32,694 nt of DNA from Rhodococcus phenolicus (GTDB lineage: Bacteria; Actinomycetota; Actinomycetes; Mycobacteriales; Mycobacteriaceae), in NCBI RefSeq assembly GCF_001646785.1, contig NZ_LRRH01000003.1:24-32717 (forward strand), read 5' to 3'. This document shows positions 15,081 to 22,951 of this stretch, one piece after another. A program made the translations under genes and the position numbers. The stretch's first letter is position 1. The number at the start of each line of letters is the position of its first letter. Under the pieces are notes generated by a model. That model did no database searches, was not told the origin of the DNA, and was given only the letters and a program-made list of their open reading frames with translations.

Positions 15081-15845
15081 ATGGAACTCAAGGGTCTTTC
15101 CGTCGCCATCACCGGCGGCGCCTCCGGTCTCGGCCTCGCCACCGCGCGTCGTGTCCTCGACGCGGGTGGCACCGTCACCCTCATCGACCTGCCCGGCTCC
15201 AACGGCGCGGACGTCGCGGCCGACCTCGGTGACGGCGCCGTCTTCGCGCCCGCCGACGTCACCGACGCCGAGCAGTTCGCCGCCGCCCTGGATGTCGCGC
15301 ACGAGCGTGGCGGGCTTCGCGGCGTCGTCCACTGCGCAGGCGCCGGCCGCAAGATGCGCGTGCTCGACAAGGAGGGCAAGGCCGGGTCGCTCGAGGACTT
15401 CGAGTTCGTGATCCGCCTCAATCTCATCGGCTCGTTCAACGCGCTGCGCCTCGGCGCCGAACGCATGGCGCAGCTCGAGCCGATCGACGGCGAGCGCGGC
15501 GCGGTCGTCATGACCGCCTCGGTGGCGGCATTCGAGGGTCAGATCGGCCAGATCAACTACTCGGCGTCGAAGGCCGGCATCGTCGGCATGACGATCGTCG
15601 CCGCGCGCGACCTGGCCAGCAAGGGCATCCGGGTCAACACCATCGCCCCCGGCATCATGGACACGCCGCTCCTCGCCCGCCTGCGCGACGACGTGCGTGC
15701 CTCGCTCGAGGCGACCGTCCCGAACCCGTCCCGCCTGGGCCGCCCCGACGAATTCGGCCGCCTCGCCGCGTCGATCCTCGAGAACGGTTACATCAACGGC
15801 GAGACGATCCGCCTCGACGGCGCTATCCGCATGGCACCTCGGTAA
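15081..15845 (+). CDS. HSD10-like 3-hydroxyacyl-CoA dehydrogenase (SDR)
   Basis: A 254-residue short-chain dehydrogenase. It has TGGASGLG (residues 11-18), Asp36 after the second strand (LIDLPGS, NAD preference), Ser147 (MTASVAAFEGQIGQ) and the catalytic Tyr160/Lys164 (NYSASKAG). The FEGQIGQINYSASKAG block and APGIMDTPLL are characteristic of the type 10 hydroxysteroid dehydrogenase / 3-hydroxy-2-methylbutyryl-CoA dehydrogenase group. That group oxidises 3-hydroxyacyl-CoAs, including 2-methyl-branched ones. An AAAGGA ribosome site precedes the ATG. Lying between the thiolase and a CoA ligase, it should provide the 3-oxoacyl-CoA for thiolysis. Preference for branched substrates is inferred from the family. 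Confidence 0.9.
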   Translation: MELKGLSVAITGGASGLGLATARRVLDAGGTVTLIDLPGSNGADVAADLGDGAVFAPADVTDAEQFAAALDVAHERGGLRGVVHCAGAGRKMRVLDKEGKAGSLEDFEFVIRLNLIGSFNALRLGAERMAQLEPIDGERGAVVMTASVAAFEGQIGQINYSASKAGIVGMTIVAARDLASKGIRVNTIAPGIMDTPLLARLRDDVRASLEATVPNPSRLGRPDEFGRLAASILENGYINGETIRLDGAIRMAPR

Positions 15846-15858
15846 CGGTTGTATCGCA

Positions 15859-17523
15859 ATGGATCTCAAGACTCTGACCGACAAGCACCTGATCTACCCG
15901 CAGGTGTCCATGGCTGTGTGGGCGTCGAGCATGGGTGCGCGATACGGGGATCGACCGGCCGTCGTCGACGGTGACCGCACCTGCACCTACCGCGAACTCG
16001 ACGAGCGGTCCTCGCAGTTCGCGAGCGCGCTCGCCGCGTCCGGTGTGCGTCCGCGCGACGTCGTGCTGCTGCACATCGGCAACTGCATCGAGTTCGTCAT
16101 CGCGTACTACGGCACGCTGCGGGCCGGCGCGACCGTCACCCCGGTCAACCCGCTGCAGCCGCTGCCGGGGCTGCGCCGTCAGATCGAGGAAACCGGCGCG
16201 GTCGTCGGTGTCAGCCAGCCCGCGCAGGTGCAGACCCTGCGGGACGCCGCGGCCGGTACATCGCTCACGACGATGGTCGTCGCCGGTGACGGTGTCGTCG
16301 GCGACGGGACGGTCGTCGGATTCGACGCGTTCCTCGCCGGACGGCCCACCGACTTCGCGCCCGCCGACGTCACCGGCGACGACGTGGCGCACCTCGCCTT
16401 CACCGGCGGCACGACCGGCATCTCGAAGGGCGTGCGGGTACTGCACCGCAACGTCGTCGGGAACGTCACCCAGATGTGCGCGTGGCGTGCCGGGCATGCC
16501 GTGACCGAGACCGCCGGCGGCCTCGTCACACTCGATCCGATCGAAGAACTCGACATCTACGGTGTCCAGCCCGGCGCCGGGTCGACTGTCGTGGTGTCGC
16601 CCCTCTTCCACGCGCACGCGCTGATCAACACGTCGTTCCTGTTGATGTGTGGTTTGACCCAGGTGATGGCGGGCCGGTTCGACCCCGCGCGCATGCTCGA
16701 ACTCATCGAGCGGCACGAGGCCAGCTATGTCACGGGCAGCCCCGCTATGTGGCATTCGCTCGCCACCCATCCGGATGTCGCAGCCCGCGACACCTCGTCG
16801 GTGCGGGTCGTCTCCTCCGGTGCCGCCCCGATCGATCGCGGCACGCTCGACGCGCTGGTCAAGGCGTTCCCCAATGCGCGGGTCACCGAGGGCTACGGCC
16901 TGACCGAGGCGACGTGCGTGGTGACCGCCAACCCGCTGGGCGTCGGCACGGACTATCGCCTCGGCAGTGTCGGGATCCCGATCTTCGACACCGAGGTGCA
17001 GATCCGCGCGCAGGGCGACACGGCCGTGGGCGTCGCACCCGGCGAACTCGGCGTGCTGTGGGTGCGCGGACCGCAGGTCACCGACGGCTACCTGAACCAT
17101 CCGGACATCACCGCGCAGCAGTACGTCGACGGGTGGCTCGACACCGGCGACATCGCCTACAAGGACGAGGACGGCTACGTGTTCATCGCGGACCGAGCGA
17201 AGGACATGCTGATCTACAAGGGCTACAACGTGTATCCGCGTGAGCTCGAGGAGATCCTGGTCTCGCACCCGGCGGTGTCGACGGCCGCGGTGATCGGCCG
17301 TGATGTCGGGGCGGTCGGGCAGGAGCCCGTCGCGTTCGTCGTGCCGCGTGCCGGCGCCGACATCGACGAGGACGAACTGATGGCATTCGTCGCGGAACAG
17401 GTGTTGCCCTACAAGAAGATCCGCGATGTCGTGGTGCTGGACGCGCTGCCGACCTCGGCGGCGGGCAAGATCCTCAAGACGGACCTGCGGTCGCGTCTGT
17501 CGGAGGTGTCGCAGCCGAACTGA
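15859..17523 (+). CDS. AMP-forming acyl-CoA ligase
   Basis: A 554-residue member of the adenylate-forming superfamily. The motifs in order are the phosphate loop FTGGTTGISKG (181-191, Gly replacing the usual Ser), TEGYGLTEAT (343-352), WLDTGD (426-431), the hinge region DRAKDMLIYKGYNVYPRELE and PTSAAGKILK with catalytic Lys537. It would convert a carboxylic acid, ATP and CoA to the acyl-CoA through an acyl-AMP. There is no strong Shine-Dalgarno; the gene starts 13 nt after the SDR stop, so it may depend on coupling. With the transporter, it is the probable entry step of this pathway. The carboxylate cannot be named. Confidence 0.93.
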   Translation: MDLKTLTDKHLIYPQVSMAVWASSMGARYGDRPAVVDGDRTCTYRELDERSSQFASALAASGVRPRDVVLLHIGNCIEFVIAYYGTLRAGATVTPVNPLQPLPGLRRQIEETGAVVGVSQPAQVQTLRDAAAGTSLTTMVVAGDGVVGDGTVVGFDAFLAGRPTDFAPADVTGDDVAHLAFTGGTTGISKGVRVLHRNVVGNVTQMCAWRAGHAVTETAGGLVTLDPIEELDIYGVQPGAGSTVVVSPLFHAHALINTSFLLMCGLTQVMAGRFDPARMLELIERHEASYVTGSPAMWHSLATHPDVAARDTSSVRVVSSGAAPIDRGTLDALVKAFPNARVTEGYGLTEATCVVTANPLGVGTDYRLGSVGIPIFDTEVQIRAQGDTAVGVAPGELGVLWVRGPQVTDGYLNHPDITAQQYVDGWLDTGDIAYKDEDGYVFIADRAKDMLIYKGYNVYPRELEEILVSHPAVSTAAVIGRDVGAVGQEPVAFVVPRAGADIDEDELMAFVAEQVLPYKKIRDVVVLDALPTSAAGKILKTDLRSRLSEVSQPN

Positions 17524-17546
17524 CGGACGTAACCGCTCCCGCCCGT

Positions 17547-17601
17547 CCGAGCGAATGGCACGCTCGATCGGTTGAAGGAGACGAACGGTACATTCGCTCG
17601 G
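17547..17601. repeat. 11-bp inverted repeat with 33-bp spacing
   Basis: CCGAGCGAATG (17547-17557) is repeated in inverse orientation as CATTCGCTCGG (17591-17601). The 33-bp spacer contains GAAGGAGA but no open frame of note. It lies just after the CoA-ligase stop codon. It could be an RNA hairpin with a large loop or two opposed protein sites. Confidence 0.5.
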
Positions 17602-17630
17602 GCGACGGGGAGTTCACCCCGCGGTCCGGT

Positions 17631-17670
17631 AGTGGCGGTGTCCCCACGGGGGCGCCGCCACTCGGTGTTT
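17631..17670 (+). terminator. Terminator hairpin after the CoA-ligase gene
   Basis: AGTGGCGG (17631-17638) pairs with CCGCCACT (17655-17662), and the stem continues inward through wobble and CCCC/GGGG pairs to a tiny loop near 17646. It is followed by CGGTGTTTCC. It should end the MFS to ligase transcript before the methyltransferase gene. Confidence 0.65.
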
Positions 17671-17676
17671 CCGGTC

Positions 17677-17692
17677 TTCCCGCTCACGGGAA
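17677..17692. repeat. Small inverted repeat TTCCCG-CTCA-CGGGAA
   Basis: A perfect 6-bp inverted repeat with a 4-nt centre about 50 bp upstream of the methyltransferase start. It may be an operator or part of the preceding terminator. I cannot distinguish these. Confidence 0.35.
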
Positions 17693-17712
17693 ATTACCGT
17701 ACATTATTCCTC

Positions 17713-17731
17713 TAAAGTAAGCCTAAGCTGA
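17713..17731 (-). promoter_or_regulatory. IdeR/DtxR-type iron box before the methyltransferase gene
   Basis: On the minus strand the 19 bases read TCAGCTTAGGCTTACTTTA and match the IdeR/DtxR consensus TTAGGTTAGGCTAACCTAA at 14 positions, including the central TTAGGCT. The site ends 11 nt before the methyltransferase ATG and would cover the promoter or leader, implying repression when iron is plentiful. A TAAAGT at 17713-17718 within it could be a -10 element. Assignment rests on the sequence match only. Confidence 0.6.
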
Positions 17732-17742
17732 GTGAGGACGGC

Positions 17743-18567
17743 ATGAGCGACGACGAGAGCGCCACGGGATCCGGCTCGGGCGAGCTCCCCCTCGCCGAAC
17801 GCGACGCCGCACATGTGCCGGGGCACTGGCTGCTCGCGCGGCTCGGCAAACGAGTCCTGCGGCCGGGCGGCAAGGAGCTGACCGAGCGGATGCTCGCCGA
17901 CGCGAAGCTCGCCGGTGCCGACGTCGTCGAACTCGCCCCCGGTCTCGGGCGCACCGCACAGGAGATCGTGGCCGCCGGTCCGAAGAGCTACACCGGCGTC
18001 GAATCCGATCCGCACGCAGCGGATCTCACCCGTCGCGCGATCGCCGGCAACGGGACGGTCGTGTCCGGGGACGCCGCGAAGACCGGTCTCGGTGATGCCT
18101 CCGTCGACGTCGTAGTCGGCGAAGCGATGCTGACGATGCAGACCGACAGACACAAGTCGGAGATCGCCGCCGAAGCGCACCGCGTGCTGCGCGCCGGCGG
18201 CCGCTACGTCATCCACGAACTCGCGATCGAACCGGACGACGTCGGCGACGAGGTCAAGACCGAGATCCGCAAGGCGCTGGCCCGCTCCATCAAGGTCAAC
18301 GCCCGCCCGCTCACCGCCCGGGAATGGAAGGACCTTCTCGTCGAGGCCGGATTCGAGGTCGACGTCGTCGGCTTCGCCCCGATGAAGCTGCTCGATCCGT
18401 CGCGCATCCTCGCCGACGAAGGACTGCTCGGTACCGTGAAGTTCGTCGGAAACGTGTTGCGCGACTCTGACGCTCGTGCCCGCGTGCTGCAGATGCGGTC
18501 GGTGTTCACCAAGTACCGCGACCATCTCGTCGCGATCGAGGTCGTCGCGCGCAAGGCTGCCGCCTGA
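17743..18567 (+). CDS. Class I SAM-dependent methyltransferase
   Basis: A 274-residue Rossmann-fold methyltransferase. Motif I is VVELAPGLG (61-69), followed by the acidic end of the second strand (GVESDP, Glu87), GD at 109-110, and VDVVVGEAML with HRVLRAGGRYVIHEL as motifs II and III. The N-terminal HVPGHWLLARLGKRVLRPGGKELTERML and C-terminal helical part (ILADEGLLGTVKFVGNVLRDSDARARVLQMRSVF) should form the substrate site. I recognise no specific substrate; small-molecule or lipid targets are possible. It stands alone between two terminators and behind a putative iron box, so it is probably part of the iron-starvation response rather than of the flanking catabolic operons. Confidence 0.85.
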   Translation: MSDDESATGSGSGELPLAERDAAHVPGHWLLARLGKRVLRPGGKELTERMLADAKLAGADVVELAPGLGRTAQEIVAAGPKSYTGVESDPHAADLTRRAIAGNGTVVSGDAAKTGLGDASVDVVVGEAMLTMQTDRHKSEIAAEAHRVLRAGGRYVIHELAIEPDDVGDEVKTEIRKALARSIKVNARPLTAREWKDLLVEAGFEVDVVGFAPMKLLDPSRILADEGLLGTVKFVGNVLRDSDARARVLQMRSVFTKYRDHLVAIEVVARKAAA

Positions 18568-18590
18568 CGATCGCGGCGCAGACATGACAG

Positions 18591-18619
18591 GGCCCCGGTT
18601 CGCGATGCGAACCGGGGCC
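18591..18619. terminator. Bidirectional terminator between methyltransferase and acyl-CoA dehydrogenase genes
   Basis: GGCCCCGGTTCGC (18591-18603) pairs perfectly with GCGAACCGGGGCC (18607-18619) around a 3-nt loop, followed by GTGTTCTCGTTCT. It lies in the 78-bp gap between convergent genes and probably stops transcription from both sides. Confidence 0.8.
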
Positions 18620-18645
18620 GTGTTCTCGTTCTGCTACAGCAGTTT

Positions 18646-19854
18646 TCAGCCGCGCTGAGCCTGCTTGACGAGTCCGCCGCCGATGATCAGACGCTGGATC
18701 TCGCTGGTGCCCTCGTACAGGCGCAGCAGGCGAACATCACGGTAGATCCGCTCGACCGGAACCTCGCGCATGTATCCGGTGCCGCCGTGGATCTGTACCG
18801 CGAGATCGGCTACCTTGCCGACCATTTCGGTGCAGTACAGCTTCGCGACCGACGGAGCGATACGACGATCGGTTTCCTCGACCCACGCCTTCGCAGCATC
18901 GCGCACGAGCGCGCGACCGGCCATCACACCGGTCTGCTGATCGGCGATCATCGCCTGCACCAGCTGGAAGTTTCCGATCGGGTTGCCGCCCTGGGTCGCG
19001 GTGGCCGCGTAGGCGACCGACTCGTCGAGGGCGCGCTGCGCCTGTCCGACGGACAGCGCGGCGATGTGCACGCGACCGCGCGCGAGCGACACCATCGCCG
19101 CCTTGTAACCGACGTCCTCGCTGCCGCCGACCAGGGCGGACGCCGGCACCCGCACGTCGGTGAACGCGACGTCCGCGGTCCACGCGCCTTCCTGGCCCAT
19201 CTTGCTGTCCTTGTTGCCGACCTGGACACCCGGAGTGTCCGCGGGGACGAGGAACACCGCGATGCCGGTGCCGTTCTCGTCGGCGGGACGGGTACGGGCG
19301 AACACGACGAACAGGTTCGCCAGCGGCGCGTTGGTGATGAAGCGCTTCTCGCCGTTGATCACCCAATCGTCGCCGTCACGGACCGCCTTGGTGCGCAGGC
19401 CCGACGGGTTGGAGCCGGCGCCGGGCTCGGTGAGCGCGAACGACGCGACGACCTCGCCGGACGCGATGCCCTCGAGCCACTGCGCCTTCTGCTCGTCGGT
19501 GCCGAAGTTGACGAGAACCTGCCCGGCGATGCCGTTGTTGGTGCCGAACATCGAGCGCAGCGCCAGCGTCGTGTAGCCGAGTTCCATGGCCAGCTCGGCG
19601 TCCTGCTGCAGGTTCAGGCCGAGGCCGCCCCACGCCTGGGGAATCGCGTATCCGAACAGCCCCATCTCCTTGGCGGCGTTGCGGATGTCGTCCGGGATCG
19701 CATTGGTGTCTGCGATCTCCTGTTCGCGGGGGACCACCACGTTGCGCACGAATGCGCGCGTCTGAGCGAGGATCTCCTGGAAGTCGTCGTCGTCGACCTC
19801 GGGGGCCGGTGCGGACGTGGTGGATGTCGACGAAGTGGTCATGGAATCAACCAT
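18646..19854 (-). CDS. Acyl-CoA dehydrogenase
   Basis: A 402-residue acyl-CoA dehydrogenase with a disordered Ser/Thr/Ala-rich start of about 20 residues. Key features are FALTEPGAGSNPSG (139-152), RFITNAP (171-177), the helix-G region VSLARGRVHIAALSVG, VQIHGGTGYMREVPVERIYRDVRLLRLYEGTSEIQ and catalytic Glu381 in YEGTSE. The arrangement is of the medium/short-chain type. Start choice is uncertain: ATG at 19854 has a weak GGGACGG upstream, and ATG at 19842 is the alternative. It is transcribed away from the SDR and thiolase pair at 20046-22047, so the three probably form one divergent catabolic module. The substrate is unknown. Confidence 0.92.
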   Translation of the reverse strand: MVDSMTTSSTSTTSAPAPEVDDDDFQEILAQTRAFVRNVVVPREQEIADTNAIPDDIRNAAKEMGLFGYAIPQAWGGLGLNLQQDAELAMELGYTTLALRSMFGTNNGIAGQVLVNFGTDEQKAQWLEGIASGEVVASFALTEPGAGSNPSGLRTKAVRDGDDWVINGEKRFITNAPLANLFVVFARTRPADENGTGIAVFLVPADTPGVQVGNKDSKMGQEGAWTADVAFTDVRVPASALVGGSEDVGYKAAMVSLARGRVHIAALSVGQAQRALDESVAYAATATQGGNPIGNFQLVQAMIADQQTGVMAGRALVRDAAKAWVEETDRRIAPSVAKLYCTEMVGKVADLAVQIHGGTGYMREVPVERIYRDVRLLRLYEGTSEIQRLIIGGGLVKQAQRG

Positions 19855-20045
19855 CGACCGTCCCGGCCGATGTGTCCAATACGAATGGAGTATCTCCGTA
19901 TAGGCACTGTCGATGATTCCGGCGGGGCATTCGGGGTGGTTGCGCCGCTATATTCGGACCATCAACCTCGTGCGGAGCGTCCGCACCTGCCGTTCGTGTG
20001 CCTTCCCCCGGAATGTCCGGAAGGTCGCATGCCGAAAGGATTCGC
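19855..20045. promoter_or_regulatory. Divergent promoter region, acyl-CoA dehydrogenase versus SDR-thiolase
   Basis: This 191-bp region separates divergent genes. An imperfect palindrome at 19879-19901 has ATAC and GTAT outer arms around GGAG-TAT-CTCC and may be an operator. TATATT at 19949-19954 is a possible -10 element for the plus-strand SDR, without a clear -35 element. AAAGGA is the SDR ribosome site. Confidence 0.4.
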
Positions 20046-20786
20046 ATGTCTTTGCTGGAGAACCGTACTGCCGTGATCACCGGTGGCGCCCAGGGTATCG
20101 GTTTCGCGATCGCCCAGTCGTTCGTCGAGCAGGGCGCCAAGATCGTCATCGGCGACCTCGACCTCGATGCCGCGACCGCGGCGGCCGAGAAGCTCGGTGG
20201 CCGTGACGTCGCCCGCGCGGTGAAGGCGAACGTCGTCGAGTCCGCGGACTGGGACACTCTGCTCGCCGAGGCGGTCGACGGATTCGGTTCGCTCGACGTC
20301 GTCGTCAACAACGCCGGCATCACCCGCGACGCGACGATGCGGACGATGACCGAAGAAGATTTCGACCTGGTGATCTCGGTGCACCTGAAGGGCACCTGGC
20401 ACGGCACCCGCAAGGCGTCGGCGATCATGCGGGAGGCCAAGCGCGGTGCGATCGTGAACATCTCGTCGCTGTCGGGCAAGGTCGGCATGGTCGGCCAGAC
20501 CAACTACTCGGCCGCGAAGGCGGGCATCGTCGGCCTGACGAAGGCCGCCGCGAAGGAGATGGCGCACCACGGTGTTCGCGTCAACGCGATCCAGCCGGGC
20601 CTGATCCGTTCCGCGATGACCGAGGCGATGCCGCAGAAGGCGTGGGATCAGAAGATGAGCGAGATCCCGATGGGCCGTCCGGGTGAGGTCGACGAGATCG
20701 CTTCTGTTGCACTGTTCCTCGCCTCCGACATGTCCTCGTACATGACCGGGACGGTCCTCGAGGTCACCGGCGGCCGCTTCATGTGA
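20046..20786 (+). CDS. FabG-like 3-hydroxyacyl-CoA dehydrogenase (SDR)
   Basis: A 246-residue short-chain dehydrogenase. It shows TGGAQGIG (12-19), NNAG (88-91), Ser141 ([10 protein letters not shown]), Tyr154/Lys158 (NYSAAKAG) and [12 protein letters not shown]. The helix-4 Asn of the usual catalytic tetrad is His113 (VHLKGTW), a substitution familiar in 3-hydroxyacyl-CoA dehydrogenases of the MFE-2 type. Asp37 at the end of the second strand favours NAD over NADP. AAAGGA lies 6 nt before the ATG. The thiolase follows 49 nt later on the same strand. It probably makes the 3-oxoacyl-CoA which that thiolase cleaves. A role as 3-oxoacyl-ACP reductase is less likely in this context. Confidence 0.9.
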   Translation: MSLLENRTAVITGGAQGIGFAIAQSFVEQGAKIVIGDLDLDAATAAAEKLGGRDVARAVKANVVESADWDTLLAEAVDGFGSLDVVVNNAGITRDATMRTMTEEDFDLVISVHLKGTWHGTRKASAIMREAKRGAIVNISSLSGKVGMVGQTNYSAAKAGIVGLTKAAAKEMAHHGVRVNAIQPGLIRSAMTEAMPQKAWDQKMSEIPMGRPGEVDEIASVALFLASDMSSYMTGTVLEVTGGRFM

Positions 20787-20835
20787 CCGCGCCGCGGACG
20801 CGACAACCCCACCTGCTCCCTCCCGAAAGGTCATC

Positions 20836-22047
20836 ATGCGCGACGTAGTCATCTGCGAACCGGTTCGTACCCCGATCGGCCGCTACGGCGGAATGTTCAA
20901 GTCCCTCACCGCAGTCGATCTCGGTGTCGCCGCCCTGAAGGGTCTGCTCGAGCGGACCGGGATCGCGCCGGAGTCGATCGAGGACGTCATCCTCGGTCAC
21001 TGCAACGGCAACAGCGAAGCGCCCGCGATCGGCCGCGTCGTCGCGCTCGACGCCGGGCTGCCGATCACGGTGCCGGGCATGCACGTCGACCGCCGCTGCG
21101 GTTCGGGTCTGCAAGCCGTGATCCAGGCCGCGTTCCAGGTGGGCAACGGCGACAACGACGTCGTGGTCGCCGGTGGTGCCGAGTCGATGTCCAACGCCGC
21201 GTTCTACTCCGTCGACATGCGCTGGGGCGGCGCCCGCACCGGCGTGCGCATGCACGACGGTCTGGTCCGCGCTCGGGAGACGGCCGGCGGCAAGTTCTAC
21301 CCGGTGCCTGGCGGCATGATCGAGACCGCGGAGAACCTGCGCCGCGAATACTCGATCTCCCGTGCCGAGCAGGACGAACTCGCCCTGAACTCGCATCTGC
21401 GGGCCGTCGCCGCGCAGCAGAACGGGGTGCTCGCCGAGGAAATCGTCCCGGTGACCGTGACCGGTCGCAAGGGCGACCAGGTCATCGACACCGACGAGCA
21501 CCCGCGCGCCGACATCAGCCTCGACACGCTCGCCGCCCTGAAGCCGATCATGGGCAAGCAGGACGCCGAGGCCACCGTCACCGCCGGCAACGCGAGCGGC
21601 CAGAACGACGCCGCGTCGATGGCGTTCGTCACCACCCCGGAGAAGGCCGCCGAGCTGGGACTGACCCCGCTCGTGAAGATCGTCTCGTGGGGGCTGGCCG
21701 GTGTCGCACCGAAGATCATGGGTATCGGCCCGGTCCCGGCGACCGACAAGGCTCTCGCGAAGGCCGGCATCACCCTCGCCGACGTCGATGTCATCGAGCT
21801 CAACGAGGCCTTCGCGGCCCAGGCGCTCGCCGTCACCCGCGAATGGAAGTTCGCCCCGTCGGACTTCGAGCGCACCAACATCCACGGCTCGGGAATCTCG
21901 CTGGGTCACCCGGTCGGCGCGACCGGTGGACGCATGCTGGCGACCCTCGCGCGGGAACTGCACCGCCGCGACGGCCGCTACGCACTCGAAACCGTGTGCA
22001 TCGGCGGCGGGCAGGGTCTGGCCGCGATCTTCGAGCGCGTGGCCTGA
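20836..22047 (+). CDS. Thiolase family acetyl-CoA acetyltransferase
   Basis: A 403-residue thiolase with a complete active site: Cys88 in RRCGSGLQA, ELNEAFAAQA (321-330), GSGISLGHPVGATGG with His358 and Cys388 in ETVCIGGGQG. It differs clearly from the thiolase at 13918-15048 (for example DRRCGSG versus NRACGSS and SLGHPVGATG versus GVGHPLGGSG), so the two are not a recent duplication. CGAAAGG is the ribosome site. It completes a dehydrogenase, SDR, thiolase set with the neighbouring genes. The gene converges with a LysR gene 19 bp further on. Confidence 0.95.
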   Translation: MRDVVICEPVRTPIGRYGGMFKSLTAVDLGVAALKGLLERTGIAPESIEDVILGHCNGNSEAPAIGRVVALDAGLPITVPGMHVDRRCGSGLQAVIQAAFQVGNGDNDVVVAGGAESMSNAAFYSVDMRWGGARTGVRMHDGLVRARETAGGKFYPVPGGMIETAENLRREYSISRAEQDELALNSHLRAVAAQQNGVLAEEIVPVTVTGRKGDQVIDTDEHPRADISLDTLAALKPIMGKQDAEATVTAGNASGQNDAASMAFVTTPEKAAELGLTPLVKIVSWGLAGVAPKIMGIGPVPATDKALAKAGITLADVDVIELNEAFAAQALAVTREWKFAPSDFERTNIHGSGISLGHPVGATGGRMLATLARELHRRDGRYALETVCIGGGQGLAAIFERVA

Positions 22048-22064
22048 TCCGAGCCCGGCTGACG

Positions 22065-22108
22065 GGTCAGGCGTTCGCCGATCGCACCAGATCGACGAAC
22101 GCCTGACC
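22065..22108. terminator. Perfect 13-bp hairpin at the convergent thiolase/LysR ends
   Basis: GGTCAGGCGTTCG (22065-22077) pairs without mismatch with CGAACGCCTGACC (22096-22108) around 18 nt. It covers the stop codon and last codons of the LysR gene and starts 17 nt after the thiolase stop. It probably ends transcription from both sides, although no U-run is present. Confidence 0.55.
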
Positions 22109-22945
22109 GACCGAGGACAACGAGGACGGATCGAACACCAGCCCGAACGCGCGGGTGAACGTGGGTTCGCAGGGGCGCACGACCGCGATGTCCTGCACGG
22201 ATTCGGCCAGCGTGCGTTCGACGAGCGAGCCGCCGAGCCCTGCGAGGACCATCGGCAGCCGGGCTTCGCGGTGGTCGGTCACCACTCCGACGTCGAGCCG
22301 GACACCGGCCCGCCGCATCGCCGAATCGATGCTGTCACCCATCACTCCGCCCCCGCGGGGCACCAGCACCATCGGGATGTCCGGCATCGCGGCGAGCGCG
22401 ACCGGCCCCTCCGGAAGGTCGGTGCCCGGCGGGTAGGCGAGCCAGTACTCCTGCTCGCCGAGTTCGATGACCTCGAGACCGTAGCCACCTTCGATGGGGA
22501 GGTGGGACACCACGAATTCACAGTGGCCGTCGCGGATGAGCGAGGCTGCGGTCTCCTCGCTGCGGAATTCCCCGAACCGGACCGCCACCTTGGGGTGGTT
22601 GTTGCGGAACTGCGCGACCAGTTCGACGAGAGGATCGATTGCGAGCGCCGGGAACACGGCCATGTCGAGGCGACCGGTGATCTCCCCGTCCGTGGACGTG
22701 AACAGGTCTTCCACGCCGCCCACATCGCGCAGAATCTGGCGGCTGGGGCCGATCAGACTGTGTCCGGCCGCGGTGAGCACCATGCCGCGGCCGATCCGGT
22801 GGAACAGTTGCACGCCGAGTTCGCGCTCGAGGCTGCGCAGGGCCTGTGAGACCGTCGGCTGCGCCACCCCGAGTGCGGCTGCCGCGCCGTTGATGCCGTC
22901 GTTCTCCACCACGGCGAGGAAGTACTCGACCTGTCGGAACTCCAT
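22067..22945 (-). CDS. LysR family transcriptional regulator, copy 1
   Basis: A 292-residue LysR-type protein. The N-terminal winged helix (residues 1-60) contains VEYFLAVVENDGINGAAAALGVAQPTVSQALRSLERELGVQLFHR. The effector domain runs from about residue 90 (GRLDMAVFPALAIDP) to the end. It is the distal gene of the ligase operon or of a sub-operon with the second LysR, 6 nt downstream of it. LysR regulators of catabolic operons normally bind T-N11-A sites and respond to a pathway intermediate. Candidate targets are the divergent regions at 12114-12431 and 19855-20045, but neither has been shown. Confidence 0.92.
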   Translation of the reverse strand: MEFRQVEYFLAVVENDGINGAAAALGVAQPTVSQALRSLERELGVQLFHRIGRGMVLTAAGHSLIGPSRQILRDVGGVEDLFTSTDGEITGRLDMAVFPALAIDPLVELVAQFRNNHPKVAVRFGEFRSEETAASLIRDGHCEFVVSHLPIEGGYGLEVIELGEQEYWLAYPPGTDLPEGPVALAAMPDIPMVLVPRGGGVMGDSIDSAMRRAGVRLDVGVVTDHREARLPMVLAGLGGSLVERTLAESVQDIAVVRPCEPTFTRAFGLVFDPSSLSSVGQAFVDLVRSANA

Positions 22946-22951
22946 GTGCGG

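Noticed and set aside
12294-17268. Long minus-strand frames opposite the MFS, thiolase, SDR and ligase genes
   Set aside because: Each is antisense to a gene with intact family motifs. Their products are His/Arg/Asp/Gly-rich and resemble nothing.
18787-20076. A 429-codon plus-strand frame opposite the acyl-CoA dehydrogenase at 18646-19854
   Set aside because: It is antisense to a complete dehydrogenase and crosses its divergent promoter, with no motif of its own.
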